Origin: Lichenicoccus sp965277665
GTDB lineage: Bacteria; Pseudomonadota; Alphaproteobacteria; Acetobacterales; Acetobacteraceae
DNA length: 64,000 nt
Assembly: GCF_965277665.1 (NCBI RefSeq)
Contig: NZ_OZ255835.1
Span: 1,550,001-1,614,000 of the forward strand
Reading direction: 5' to 3'
This document shows positions 34,673 through 43,646 of this stretch, piece after piece. A model generated the notes under the pieces. That model was not told the DNA's origin, made no database searches, and saw only the letters and a program-made list of their open reading frames with translations. Position numbers and translations under genes: made by a program. Numbering within the stretch: the stretch's first letter is position 1; every line of letters starts with the position of its first letter.

Positions 34673-35410
34673 TCAGTTACGGTGCGCAGCCGTGATCGGC
34701 AAGGCGCTGAATCGGGTGCGGGAGGCGTACTGCTCCCACAGGTCGGGCCGGCGGGCGCGGGTGTCGGCCTCGGCGGCGGCGCGTCGCCAGGCCGCAATCG
34801 CCGCATGGTTGCCCGACAGCAGCATTTCGGGCGCGGCACGGCCCTGCCAGTCGGCCGGCTTGGTGTAGTGCGGGTATTCGAGCAGCCCGTCGGCAAAACT
34901 CTCCTCCAGGCCGCTGCGCTCGCTGCCCATGACGCCGGGCAGCAGCCGCACGACGCTGTCCAGCAGCACCAGCGCCGCCGGCTCGCCGCCCGACAGCACG
35001 TAGTCGCCGATCGAGACCTGCTCGATGCCGCGCGCGTCGAGCACCCGCTCGTCGATGCCTTCGTAGCGGCCGCACAGCAGCACGACCCCCTCACCCTCGG
35101 CATAGCGCCCGGCATCCGCCTGGGTCAGCCGGCGGCCGCGCGGCGTGAGGTAGATCACCGCGCGCCGGTCGCCTGGCGGCAACGCCTGCGACAGCGCCGC
35201 GTCCACCACGTCCGGACGCATCACCAGCCCGGCGCCGCCGCCGAACGGGGTATCGTCCACCGCGCGATGCCGGCCGAGGCCATGGTCGCGCAGGTTGTGC
35301 GTCTGCAGCGACCAGTCGCCGCGCTCTAGCGCGCGCCCGGCCAAAGAGAGGCCGAGCGGACCGGGGAACATCTCCGGGAACAGGGTCAGGACGGCGGCAC
35401 GCCAGCTCAT
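34673..35410 (-). CDS. trmD: tRNA (guanine37-N1)-methyltransferase
   Basis: TrmD methylates G37 next to the anticodon, preventing frameshifts. The 245-residue protein begins WRAAVLTLFPEMFPGPLGLS and has the knotted SAM-binding region LLCGRYEGIDERVLDARG and SIGDYVLSGGEPAALVLLDS, plus EYPHYTKPADWQGRAAPEML. Its ATG overlaps the rimM stop (ATGA), and rplS follows. Confidence 0.98.
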   Translation of the reverse strand: MSWRAAVLTLFPEMFPGPLGLSLAGRALERGDWSLQTHNLRDHGLGRHRAVDDTPFGGGAGLVMRPDVVDAALSQALPPGDRRAVIYLTPRGRRLTQADAGRYAEGEGVVLLCGRYEGIDERVLDARGIEQVSIGDYVLSGGEPAALVLLDSVVRLLPGVMGSERSGLEESFADGLLEYPHYTKPADWQGRAAPEMLLSGNHAAIAAWRRAAAEADTRARRPDLWEQYASRTRFSALPITAAHRN

Positions 35411-35949
35411 TCGGCCGCCTCCCCGAACTCGTCGCCGTCCGGGCGTATCTCGATCTCGTCCGGACGCACGATCACCAGGCGGCCCGCCGCGATATCGATT
35501 GCCGGCACGCAGGCGCGGGTGAACGGCAGCAGAAAGCCCTGGTCGCCGCCACCGATCTCCAGGCTCGATCCAGCCCCGTAATCATGCACCGCGCGCACCG
35601 TGCCGATCGCGGCCGGACCACCTGGCTCGAAGACGGCGAGCCCGACCAGGTCGGCCAGGTAGAACTCGTCCGGCGCCGGCGCCGGCAGACGGTCGCGCTC
35701 GACATGCAAGCGGCGGTTGACCAGCGCCTGCGCCGCATCGCGGTCGCGCAGCACCTGCCCGTCCGCTCCGGTCAGCTCGCCGATGCCGCGGCCTTGCCAG
35801 CGCAGCGTCCAGGCGTCGCCGCGATCATCATGCAGCGTGCCATAGGCGGCGAGGTCGGCCGGCACCGTGGCGTAGCTGTGCACATGCACCAGCCCGCGCA
35901 CGCCGTGCGGCCGTCCCACCACGCCCATTAGGATACGCTGCCCGCCCAT
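35407..35949 (-). CDS. rimM: ribosome maturation factor RimM
   Basis: RimM helps assemble the head of the 30S subunit. The 180-residue protein has the N-terminal domain start RILMGVVGRPHGVRGLVHVH, the inter-domain PAPDEFYLADLVGLAVFEPG, and the PRC-barrel end RAVHDYGAGSSLEIGGGDQG with FLLPFTRACVPAIDIAAGRL. It sits between rpsP and trmD, and its stop overlaps the trmD start. Confidence 0.97.
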   Translation of the reverse strand: MGGQRILMGVVGRPHGVRGLVHVHSYATVPADLAAYGTLHDDRGDAWTLRWQGRGIGELTGADGQVLRDRDAAQALVNRRLHVERDRLPAPAPDEFYLADLVGLAVFEPGGPAAIGTVRAVHDYGAGSSLEIGGGDQGFLLPFTRACVPAIDIAAGRLVIVRPDEIEIRPDGDEFGEAAE

Positions 35950-35991
35950 TGCGCTTCTCTGGTGTCTCCGGTCTGGATCAGGGGGTGTGCA

Positions 35992-36333
35992 TCAAGCGGG
36001 GGCGCTGGCGTTGGCGGCGGCGCGCTCCTGCGCCTTCTTCTTCGGCAGCGGCTGCTTGGTCTGCTCGCGAAAGGCCGGCTTGTCGGCCAGGCCGGCATTG
36101 CCGAGGAAGCGGGCGACACGGTCGGTCGCCTGCGCACCCTCGGACAGCCAGTAGCTGATGCGCTCGCCGACCAGGCGCACCCGGTCCTCGTGCTCGGCGG
36201 GCAGCATCGGGTTGTAGCTGCCGACCTTCTCGATGAAGCGGCCGTCGCGCGGCGAACGGCTGTCGGCAACGACGATGTGGTAGTACGGGCGCTTCTTCGC
36301 ACCGGCGCGGGCAAGGCGGATCTTGAGGCTCAT
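35992..36333 (-). CDS. rpsP: 30S ribosomal protein S16
   Basis: The 113-residue protein begins MSLKIRLARAGAKKRPYYHI, followed by VVADSRSPRDGRFIEKVGSY and RISYWLSEGAQATDRVARFL, typical S16, with an Ala/Lys-rich tail. I chose the ATG at 36333; the frame further upstream is not conserved. It is the first gene of the run that continues with rimM, trmD and rplS, and follows ffh on the same strand. Confidence 0.98.
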   Translation of the reverse strand: MSLKIRLARAGAKKRPYYHIVVADSRSPRDGRFIEKVGSYNPMLPAEHEDRVRLVGERISYWLSEGAQATDRVARFLGNAGLADKPAFREQTKQPLPKKKAQERAAANASAPA

Positions 36334-36382
36334 CGGTCTGTTGGCTCCTGAAACTTGGAAGGCTGTGCGGGGAACTTGGCGA

Positions 36383-37795
36383 TCAATGCGGACGATGCGG
36401 CGGGCGCTGACCCGGTCCACCTTGCGGCATCATGCCCTTCGGCATCAGCGCACCCAGCCCCTGGCGCATCAGCCCCTTGGCGCCGAGCTTGTTGATGCGC
36501 TTCATCATCGTCGACATGTCGTCGAACTGCTTGAGCAGGCGGTTGACCTCCTGCACCGTGGCGCCGGCCCCCGCCGCGATACGCTTCTTGCGGCTCGCCT
36601 TGATGATGTCCGGGGTGCGGCGCTCGGACTTGGTCATCGACGAGATGATCGCCGTGTGACGCTTGAGCACCGAGGTGTCGAGATCGCGGCCCGCGAGCTG
36701 GCTCTTCATCTGTCCCATGCCGGGCAGCATGTCGAGAATGCCGGAGATCGAGCCCATCTTGTTGATCTGCCTGATCTGGCCGGCATAATCGTCAAGGTCG
36801 AACTTGCCGCGGAGCATCTTCAGGGCGAGCTTCTCGCTCTCCTCCTGGTCGAGCGTGTCGGACGCCTTTTCGACCAGGCCGGCGAGATCGCCGAGGCCGA
36901 GGATGCGCCCGGCGACCCGCTCGGGGTGGAAATCCTCCAGCGCGTCGAGCTTCTCGCCCGAACCGGTCAGCTTGATCGGCGCCCCGGTGATGTGGCGCAT
37001 CGACAGCGCCGCACCGCCGCGCGCATCGCCATCCATGCGGGTCATCACGATGCCGGTCACGCCGACCGCCTCGTTGAAGGCGCGCGCGGTGTTCACCGCG
37101 TCCTGGCCGGTCATCGCATCGACCACCAGCAGCGTCTCGGCGGGCGTGGTGACGGCGCGTATCTGCCGCACCTCCTCCATCAGCGCCTCGTCGATCGACA
37201 GCCGCCCGGCGGTGTCGAGGATGACGACGTCGTAGCCTTCGCGCCGCCCGGTCTCCATCGCGCGCTCGGCGATCTGCACCGGCGTCTGGCCCGGCACGAT
37301 GGCCAGCGAGGCCACCCCCGCGCGCTGCGCCAGTTGCGCGAGCTGCAGCTGCGCCGCCGGACGCTGGGTATCGAGGCTCGCCAGCAACACCCGCCGGCGC
37401 TCGCGGCTGCCGAGGCCCCCGAGGCGCAACCCGAGCTTGCCGGCCGTCGTGGTCTTGCCGGAACCCTGCAGCCCGACCATCAGGATCGGCACCGGTGCGG
37501 CTGCATTGAGGTTCAGCGGGACCGCGCCGGCGCCGCCGAGCGCCTCGACCAGGGCGTCGTTGACGATCTTGGCGACCGCCTGGCCGGGCGAGATGCTTTC
37601 CAGCACCTCGGACCCGATTGCGCGCTCGCGCACCCGGTTGATGAAGTCCTTGACCACCGGCAGCGCCACGTCGGAGTCCAGCATCGCCAGGCGCACTTCG
37701 CGCATCGCCTCGGCCACGTCGGCCTCGGACAACGCGCCGCGCGTGCGGAGGCGGTCGAACACTCCGGTCATCCTGCCCGACAGGCTGTCGAACAT
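36383..37795 (-). CDS. ffh: signal recognition particle protein Ffh
   Basis: Ffh is the GTPase of the signal recognition particle that takes nascent membrane proteins to the translocon. The 470-residue protein has the N domain (FDSLSGRMTGVFDRLRTRGA), the G domain with MVGLQGSGKTTTAGKLGLRL, LDTQRPAAQLQLAQLA, DVVILDTAGRLSIDEALMEE and VMTRMDGDARGGAALSM, and the Met-rich M domain (DMLPGMGQMKSQLAG ... FDDMSTMMKRINKLGAKGLM). The tail is Gly/Pro-rich. The 4.5S RNA gene was not found in the window. Confidence 0.98.
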   Translation of the reverse strand: MFDSLSGRMTGVFDRLRTRGALSEADVAEAMREVRLAMLDSDVALPVVKDFINRVRERAIGSEVLESISPGQAVAKIVNDALVEALGGAGAVPLNLNAAAPVPILMVGLQGSGKTTTAGKLGLRLGGLGSRERRRVLLASLDTQRPAAQLQLAQLAQRAGVASLAIVPGQTPVQIAERAMETGRREGYDVVILDTAGRLSIDEALMEEVRQIRAVTTPAETLLVVDAMTGQDAVNTARAFNEAVGVTGIVMTRMDGDARGGAALSMRHITGAPIKLTGSGEKLDALEDFHPERVAGRILGLGDLAGLVEKASDTLDQEESEKLALKMLRGKFDLDDYAGQIRQINKMGSISGILDMLPGMGQMKSQLAGRDLDTSVLKRHTAIISSMTKSERRTPDIIKASRKKRIAAGAGATVQEVNRLLKQFDDMSTMMKRINKLGAKGLMRQGLGALMPKGMMPQGGPGQRPPHRPH

Positions 37796-37913
37796 GTGCC
37801 ACTACCTCAATCGCAGCCCTCCGGAGGAAGGCCAATGGTCAATGCGCCGCTGCGCGAGCCTCGCGGAGCGACGTGTCTGGTGGAGGCGGACTTAGAAGCC
37901 GGGGCGCAGTGTG

Positions 37914-39047
37914 TCAAGAACCGGACGCGACGCGCGCCGGCAGCGTGAACGCCGCGGCCCCCAGCAGGAGCGCCATGCACGCCACCAGGCCGAGTGCCGC
38001 CGCCAGCGAACTCTGCTGCGCCACCAGGCCGATCAGGGGCGGTGCGGCCATCACGCCGGCATAGGCCAGCGTGACCACGCCGCCGACCGCGCGCGTCGAG
38101 CCGGCCGATCCGAGATCGGCGCCGAGACGGCCGGCCACGTTGAACAGGATTGGAGCCGCGTTGCACAGCGCCAGCCCGGTCAGGGCGAAGCCGAGCACGC
38201 TGAGCCAGGCGACCGGCGCCAGCACGGCAACGCCGAGACAGCCGCCTCCGAGCGTCACCCCGGCCAGGACCGTCCGGTCGCCCAGGCGCGCGCGCACCCG
38301 GTCGCCGCAGAGGCGGCCGCCCAGGGTGGCACCGGCGAAGGCCGCATAGCCGAGGCCGGCGGCCGCCTTTGCAACATGGTGATACTCGCGCAGGAAGATC
38401 GCACTCCAGTCGAGCAGCGCCCCCTCGATGCCGAACGCCAGACCCATCATCGCCCCGGTCAGGATCAGCACCGGACGCAACAGCAGCCTCGGGGCCTTCG
38501 CGGCCTGGCGAGGCCGGGCGTCGTCCTGCATCGGCAGCATCACCCCCGACACCAGCAGGACCGCGACGAACGCGGTGCCGGCCAGCAGCGTCGCCTGCCA
38601 GGGCGGCGGCAGCAGCGTCAGCAGCAGCGCGCCGATCGCCGCACCCAGCAGCGCCCCGAGGCTCCACAGCCCATGCAGACCCGACATCACCGGGCGGCCC
38701 ATGCGCGCCTCGACCTGCACCGCCTGCGCGTTCATCACCAGGTCGACCGTCCCGATCCCGGCCCCCATCAGCAGCAGGGCGCCCCCCAGTCGCCAGGCGC
38801 CCGGCGCCATCACGGCCACCGGCAGCATCAGGCAGCCCAGCAGCATGGCCGTGCGCTGCAGGGTCGGGGGACCGATGACGCGCATGGCGCGCGGGGCCAG
38901 CTGCATGGCGATCACGCCGCCGACCGCGCCGCAGATCAGCGCCACGCCGAGCACGCCAGGGCTGAGCCGCAGCCGCTCCTTGACCAGCGGGATCAGCGTC
39001 GCCCAGGTGCCGAACAGCATGCCGTGCGCAGCGAAGGTGATCGACAC
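37914..39047 (-). CDS. Major facilitator superfamily transporter
   Basis: A membrane protein of about 377 residues with roughly 12 hydrophobic helices in two halves separated by a charged loop (DDARPRQAAKAPRLL). The first half has LRLSPGVLGVALICGAVGGV and the second FAGATLGGRLCGDRVRARLG, an MFS loop-like Gly-Arg-Asp pattern. It resembles the YbjJ-like group of small-molecule exporters, but no substrate can be named. The frame has a GTG at 39047 that leaves a very short N-terminus; the start may lie about 14 codons upstream at the der stop. It follows der closely and may be co-transcribed. Confidence 0.8.
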   Translation of the reverse strand: MSITFAAHGMLFGTWATLIPLVKERLRLSPGVLGVALICGAVGGVIAMQLAPRAMRVIGPPTLQRTAMLLGCLMLPVAVMAPGAWRLGGALLLMGAGIGTVDLVMNAQAVQVEARMGRPVMSGLHGLWSLGALLGAAIGALLLTLLPPPWQATLLAGTAFVAVLLVSGVMLPMQDDARPRQAAKAPRLLLRPVLILTGAMMGLAFGIEGALLDWSAIFLREYHHVAKAAAGLGYAAFAGATLGGRLCGDRVRARLGDRTVLAGVTLGGGCLGVAVLAPVAWLSVLGFALTGLALCNAAPILFNVAGRLGADLGSAGSTRAVGGVVTLAYAGVMAAPPLIGLVAQQSSLAAALGLVACMALLLGAAAFTLPARVASGS

Positions 39048-39088
39048 CGCGAAGCGTGCGCGCCCTGCGGCCTTGAGGGGCGACTGGC

Positions 39089-40552
39089 TCAGCTGTCCGC
39101 GTACGGGTTCTTGGTGCCGCGCAACAGCAGCCGGATCGGCGTGCCGGGCAGCTTGAAGTGCTCGCGCAGGCCGTTCACCAGGTAGCGCTGGTAGTCCTCG
39201 GGCAGCATCTCCGCCCGCGTGCCGAAGATGATGAAGGTCGGCGGTCGCGCCTTGGCCTGGGTGATGTAGCGCAGCTTGAGCCGCCTACCCTCCACCAGCG
39301 GCGGCGTGTGCCGCTCGAGTGCCGCCTCGAACCAGCGGTTGAGCTCGCCGGTCGGCACCCGCTTGTTCCAGACCTCGTGCGCGGCGCGGATCGTCGGCAG
39401 CAGCCGCTTGATGCCGGCCCCGGTCAGCGCCGAGAACGCCACCACCGGGATGCCGCGCATCTGCGACAGCGAGAACTCGATGCGGTCCGAGATCGCGCGG
39501 CGCGTCGTGATGCGGTCCTCGACCGCGTCCCACTTGTTCAGTGCCAGCACGCAGCCGCGGCCCTCGCGTTCGATCAGGCGGGCGATCTGCAAATCCTGCT
39601 CGTGCACGCCGAGTGTGGCGTCCAGCGTCAGCACCACGATCTCGGCCATCTTCAACGCCTCGATCGAGGCCGACACCGACATCTTCTCGAGCGGCAGATC
39701 CACCCGCGCCTTCTTCCTCATGCCGGGCGTATCGACCAGCTCGATCGGCCCGATCGCGTCGGCAAACCGCACCGCCACGCTGTCGCGGGTGAGGCCCGCC
39801 TCCGGGCCCGTGATCATGCGCTCCTCGCCGAGCAGCCGGTTCAGCAGGGTCGACTTGCCGGCATTCGGACGCCCGATGATCGCCAGCTTCAGCGGACCCG
39901 GCGGACGCGGTGGCAGTTCGTGCGCCTCGTCGCCCTCCTCCGGCTCCTGCACGTCCTCGGACGCGTCCGGCACGACCTCCGGGGGCACCCGGTCGGCGAT
40001 CTCGCCCATCAGGTCGGAGATGCCCTCGCCATGCTCGGCCGAGATGGCCAGCGGACTGCCGAGGCCGAGGCTGTAGCCCTCCATCGCAGCGGCGGCGCCG
40101 GCGCGGCCCTCGGTCTTGTTGGCGATCAGCAGCACCGGGCGGCCCTGGCGACGCAACCAATTGGCAAAATGCTGGTCCGCCGGCGTGATGCCGGAGCGCG
40201 CGTCGATGCAGAACAGGATCAGGTCGGCCTGCGCCACCGCCAGTTCCGAGGAGGCACGCATGCGCCCATACAGGCTCTCCGGCGCCGCCTCCTCGAGCCC
40301 CGCGGTATCGATCAGCCGCACCAGCCGGCCACGCAGCATGGCCTGCGCATCCTTGCGGTCGCGGGTGACCCCGGGGGTGTCGGCGACCAGGGCATGACGA
40401 CGACCGGCCAGCCGGTTGAACAAGGTCGACTTGCCGACATTGGGACGCCCGACGATGACCACCACCGGCAGGGACGGGCCCGCAGCCTCGCCGCCGGGTG
40501 CCTCCTTACTGCCGGGTGCGCCCCCACTGCCGGGGGCGTGGCTTTCAGCCAT
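39089..40552 (-). CDS. der: GTPase Der (EngA)
   Basis: Der is an essential GTPase with two G domains in tandem, needed for 50S subunit assembly. The 487-residue protein has the first P-loop GRPNVGKSTLFNRLAGRRHA and DTAG in LIDTAGLEEAAPESLYGRMR, and the second P-loop GRPNAGKSTLLNRLLGEERM with DTPGMRKKARVDLPLEKMSV, and ends in a KH-like domain (RPPTFIIFGTRAEMLPEDYQ). A Gly/Ala/Pro-rich N-terminus of about 25 residues precedes the first domain. Its start overlaps the end of the bamB-like gene by eight bases. Confidence 0.97.
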   Translation of the reverse strand: MAESHAPGSGGAPGSKEAPGGEAAGPSLPVVVIVGRPNVGKSTLFNRLAGRRHALVADTPGVTRDRKDAQAMLRGRLVRLIDTAGLEEAAPESLYGRMRASSELAVAQADLILFCIDARSGITPADQHFANWLRRQGRPVLLIANKTEGRAGAAAAMEGYSLGLGSPLAISAEHGEGISDLMGEIADRVPPEVVPDASEDVQEPEEGDEAHELPPRPPGPLKLAIIGRPNAGKSTLLNRLLGEERMITGPEAGLTRDSVAVRFADAIGPIELVDTPGMRKKARVDLPLEKMSVSASIEALKMAEIVVLTLDATLGVHEQDLQIARLIEREGRGCVLALNKWDAVEDRITTRRAISDRIEFSLSQMRGIPVVAFSALTGAGIKRLLPTIRAAHEVWNKRVPTGELNRWFEAALERHTPPLVEGRRLKLRYITQAKARPPTFIIFGTRAEMLPEDYQRYLVNGLREHFKLPGTPIRLLLRGTKNPYADS

Positions 40553-41900
40553 AGGCGGTCAATCGGCCGTCATCGGTGATCAGCAGCAGCTTGCCGGCGG
40601 CCACCGTCGGCGTCAGCCCCGTCGTCGATTTCAGCTTGGTGGCCGGCCCGACCGCGCCGCTGAGGGCATCAACGCTGATCATCGTCTGCTTGCTGAAGTC
40701 GCTGACACAGATCAGGCGGCCGTTGGCCAGCACCGGCCCGCTCCAGACGATGGCGCCCTTCTGGGTCTTGGTGTTGCGAAAGCGCGGCAACTGGCTGACC
40801 CAGCGGACGTGTCCCGAGATGCGGTCGAGACAGGCGAGCTGCGCGTCCGTCGACAGCAGGAACAGCCAGTCGCCGACCACCACCAGCCCGTCCTTGCCGC
40901 TGACCGTGCGCTCCCACAGCCGCCGCCCGGAGCGCATGTCGAGCGCGGTGAGCACGCGTCCGATGCTGATGACGTAGGCGGTGCCGTCGGTGATCACCGG
41001 CAGGCCGTGGATCGAGGAGAAATCCATGATCGAGTTGCGGCCGCCGGCAGCACCCAGCGTATCGCTCCAGACCGCCTCGCCGGTCTCGAGCCGCACCGCG
41101 GCGATGTCGCCGGAGCCGAAACCGGCCAGCACCACATTCTCCACCACCGCAGGGGCCGGCTGGCCGAACACGATGGTCGCGGACGGCGTCGCCGTGTAGT
41201 TCCAGAGCTGCCGCCCGCTGCCGGTCTCCAGCGCGATCAAGCGCTCGTCGATGGTCCCGAACACCATGCGCCCGTTCACCACGGTGGGCGCCGAGCGTCC
41301 CGGCGTGCCGACATCGACGCGCCACTTGACGGTGCCGTCATGGGCCGCGAGCGCCAGGCTCTCGGCCACGCCATCGACCACATAGACGGTGCCGTCCGCG
41401 ACCGTCAGGCCGCCGCCGATGTTCGACGAGCGCATCTTGCGCGGCTTGGTCGGGGTGCGCCAGATCTGCTCGCCGCTCTCGAGCGCGAACGCCGTGATAA
41501 CGCCGGCGCCATCCATGGTGAACACCCGGCCGCCATCGACCACCGGTTGTGCCGCCAGCACGCCGGCGCCGTTCGCGCCCACGCCGATCCTGGCCGACCA
41601 GACCGGCCGCATGCCCGACACGGCGGCATTCACGCTCTCATGGCTCGGCACCCGGCCGGGCTGCGGCCAGGACGGGACCGGAACCGGCGCCGGCAGGCTG
41701 ATGGTACGCGTATCGGCGGGATCCACGGTGAGGCCGGCACCGACGCTCAGCACGTTCTCGCGGCGGCCGACCAGGATCGGCTTCGCGTCCTCGTCGAACA
41801 GGCCGCAGCCGGCGGCAGGCGCTGCCAGCGCCAGGGCCGCGCCGCCCAGCAGCGCACGACGGCGGCTCAACAGAACCCGGGTATCGGCCATATTTCTCAT
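40545..41900 (-). CDS. bamB: outer-membrane assembly factor BamB (PQQ-like repeats)
   Basis: A 451-residue lipoprotein with an eight-bladed beta-propeller. The N-terminus is a lipoprotein signal (RRRALLGGAALALAAPAAGC, lipidated Cys near residue 32). The blades repeat the pattern A-x-x-x-x-G-x-x-x-W, for instance FALESGEQIWRTPTKPRK, LALAAHDGTVKWRVDVGTPG, ALETGSGRQLWNYTATPSAT and TALDMRSGRRLWERTVSGKD. The position between a TPR protein and der matches the E. coli yfgM-bamB-der order, so the BamB role in outer-membrane protein assembly is likely, although PQQ-type propellers have other uses. Confidence 0.9.
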   Translation of the reverse strand: MRNMADTRVLLSRRRALLGGAALALAAPAAGCGLFDEDAKPILVGRRENVLSVGAGLTVDPADTRTISLPAPVPVPSWPQPGRVPSHESVNAAVSGMRPVWSARIGVGANGAGVLAAQPVVDGGRVFTMDGAGVITAFALESGEQIWRTPTKPRKMRSSNIGGGLTVADGTVYVVDGVAESLALAAHDGTVKWRVDVGTPGRSAPTVVNGRMVFGTIDERLIALETGSGRQLWNYTATPSATIVFGQPAPAVVENVVLAGFGSGDIAAVRLETGEAVWSDTLGAAGGRNSIMDFSSIHGLPVITDGTAYVISIGRVLTALDMRSGRRLWERTVSGKDGLVVVGDWLFLLSTDAQLACLDRISGHVRWVSQLPRFRNTKTQKGAIVWSGPVLANGRLICVSDFSKQTMISVDALSGAVGPATKLKSTTGLTPTVAAGKLLLITDDGRLTAYG

Positions 41901-41910
41901 CAGCGGCTGC

Positions 41911-42684
41911 TCATCCAGGGCTCTTCTTCGGGGCAGGCCCGGTCGCGTCCGCGGGCCTGGTGTCGTCCAGTGTCTCGTTCAGGCCGGCAGCCCGGTTGCG
42001 CAGATCCTCGGAGGCGGCGCCATCCTCGCCCAGCATCGCGAGCGTGCGTCTCGCTTCCGCGACATGGCCGGTGCGCAGGTCGATCAGCGCGTCGAGTTCC
42101 TGCGCCATCGGACGCCACGGCGCCCCGGGGCGGCTCAACGTGCCGAGATGCGACTCCAGCAGGGCCGGATCGCCGTCATCGACCTGGTGCTGCACCCACA
42201 GCAGGTCGGCCAGGCCACGCAGGTCCGGATCGGCTGCGGCATCCTGGTCTATAGCACTCCACAGGGCGAGCGCCGCCTTGTGGTCGCCCGCGTCCCAGAC
42301 GATCTGCGCCTGCCGGAAGCGCGCCAGGGTGCGGAAGCCTTCCGGCCCGTCGCGCTGCACCTGCTCGAACAGCGGCACCGCCCGCATCGCCGCACTGCCA
42401 CCCGCGGCGCGGCTGCTATCGGCCTGCTGCATCGCCGCGAAGAACACCGAGGCGGTGGCCTGCGCCGCCTGCCCCTGCCGCCAGAGCTGGAACTGCCAGA
42501 AGCCGACGCCGGCCGCGACCACGAGCACCGCCGCGATCGCGGCGGCGCCGTAGCGGCGCCCGGTTGCGCGCAGCCGCTCCGCGCGCAACTCCTCGTCGAT
42601 CTCCTTGAAGATGTCGTCGGCCAATGTCGCCGTATCCCCGTTGCCCGCGCGGCGCCACGCTCGCGCCGCGGCGCGGCGGACCAT
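41911..42684 (-). CDS. YfgM-like membrane-anchored TPR protein
   Basis: A 257-residue protein with a cytoplasmic N-terminus (LADDIFKEIDEELRAERLRA), one membrane helix (YGAAAIAAVLVVAAGVGFWQ), and a periplasmic part with TPR-like helices (ATASVFFAAMQQADSSRAAG, TLARFRQAQIVWDAGDHKAA, LRGLADLLWVQHQVDDGDPA). It lies ten bases before bamB on the same strand, as YfgM does in other Proteobacteria, where it works near the translocon. The exact start is uncertain: the ATG at 42684 is used, but a TTG at the LADDIF segment is possible. Longer upstream frame is not conserved. Confidence 0.85.
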   Translation of the reverse strand: MVRRAAARAWRRAGNGDTATLADDIFKEIDEELRAERLRATGRRYGAAAIAAVLVVAAGVGFWQFQLWRQGQAAQATASVFFAAMQQADSSRAAGGSAAMRAVPLFEQVQRDGPEGFRTLARFRQAQIVWDAGDHKAALALWSAIDQDAAADPDLRGLADLLWVQHQVDDGDPALLESHLGTLSRPGAPWRPMAQELDALIDLRTGHVAEARRTLAMLGEDGAASEDLRNRAAGLNETLDDTRPADATGPAPKKSPG

Positions 42685-42769
42685 AGCGGCGAGGCACCAG
42701 GGCGGCAACCGAACCCCGCGCGGGGCGGCCGCCAACGCTTCCTTTACCTTCCGATGCGCAAATGGGCGG

Positions 42770-43168
42770 ATGATGACGCTGCCGCACCGCACCCCGATCC
42801 AACGGCTCCTGCATTGCATCGGGCTGGGCGCCGGATGCGCTGCCGTGCTGTCAAGCCTGAGCGGCTGCGTCGATGTCGCGATCTTCCATCGCAGCGTGCC
42901 GGACCTGATCTATTCCGGCATCACCGGCCGGGACTGCTCGGTGGTGCGCCTCGACGAGGGCGACAGCTACTGCGCGCCGGTGGCGCTGCCGCCGAAGCCG
43001 CCGCTGTACTGCACCCGCAGCCTCGGGCGCGTCGATTGCTGGGCGCATCCGGAGCTGGTGGCCAACCTGCCGCCGCAGGTGGCCCAGGGGCCGCATGACG
43101 GTTCACAGCAGTTGAGCGAGGAGCAGAACCGCAACCGTCTCGCCCGCTGGCCGGCAGACCTGCAGTAG
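42770..43168 (+). CDS. Small predicted lipoprotein
   Basis: A 132-residue protein with a lipoprotein signal that ends GCAAVLSSLSGC (lipidated Cys near residue 32). The mature part has VDVAIFHRSVPDLIYSGITG, RDCSVVRLDEGDSYCAP, PPLYCTRSLGRVDCWAHPEL and a tail rich in Gln and Asn. Five cysteines in pairs suggest disulphide bonds in the periplasm. GGGCGG lies before the ATG. I do not recognise a known family, but the Cys-Trp-x-x-P pattern looks conserved. It diverges from the YfgM-like gene. Confidence 0.7.
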   Translation: MMTLPHRTPIQRLLHCIGLGAGCAAVLSSLSGCVDVAIFHRSVPDLIYSGITGRDCSVVRLDEGDSYCAPVALPPKPPLYCTRSLGRVDCWAHPELVANLPPQVAQGPHDGSQQLSEEQNRNRLARWPADLQ

Positions 43169-43183
43169 CAGCAGGCTCGCCTC

Positions 43184-43585
43184 CTACTTCGCGCCGAGCT
43201 TCTGCCCGGCGCTGTGCAACTGGGCCGACAGGGCAGCGAAGTTGCCCGCGATGCGCTTCTGCACCGAGGCGGCGCCGGCATTGATCACCGCCATGCGCGC
43301 CCGGGCGTCGTTGCTGATCGCCGTTTGCTCGCCGCCGGCCTGGTGGTTGACGCAGGCGCTATAGGCGCGCGCCGCGCGGTCGTAGGCGCCGACCCTGTCG
43401 ATGCTGGCGTTGTACTTCTCGACCGACTCCGACTCCACCATCGGCGGCGCCGGCTCATGGCCGCACCCCGACGCCGTCCAGCCGGATGGCGCGGCGTGCG
43501 ACGGCGACGGGACGATGAGGCCGGCCAGGGGCACCAGCACGGCGAACGCGCACCACCTTGAAGCGCGCCAAGTTGTCGTCACCAT
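43184..43585 (-). CDS. Secreted hypothetical protein
   Basis: A 133-residue protein with a signal peptide (WCAFAVLVPLAGLIVPSPSH then AAP) and a mature helical domain: GWTASGCGHEPAPPMVESES, EKYNASIDRVGAYDRAARAY, SACVNHQAGGEQTAISNDAR, INAGAASVQKRIAGNFAALS. Two cysteines could pair. No family is recognised. The ATG at 43585 places a normal signal at the N-terminus. It is convergent with the small lipoprotein gene 15 bp away and follows the Sco gene on the same strand. Confidence 0.65.
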   Translation of the reverse strand: MVTTTWRASRWCAFAVLVPLAGLIVPSPSHAAPSGWTASGCGHEPAPPMVESESVEKYNASIDRVGAYDRAARAYSACVNHQAGGEQTAISNDARARMAVINAGAASVQKRIAGNFAALSAQLHSAGQKLGAK

Positions 43586-43646
43586 CGGTTTCTCCCAATC
43601 AACAGGCGCGGCATCCGAATGGAGCCGCCCGCTTTCGTCAAGCGGA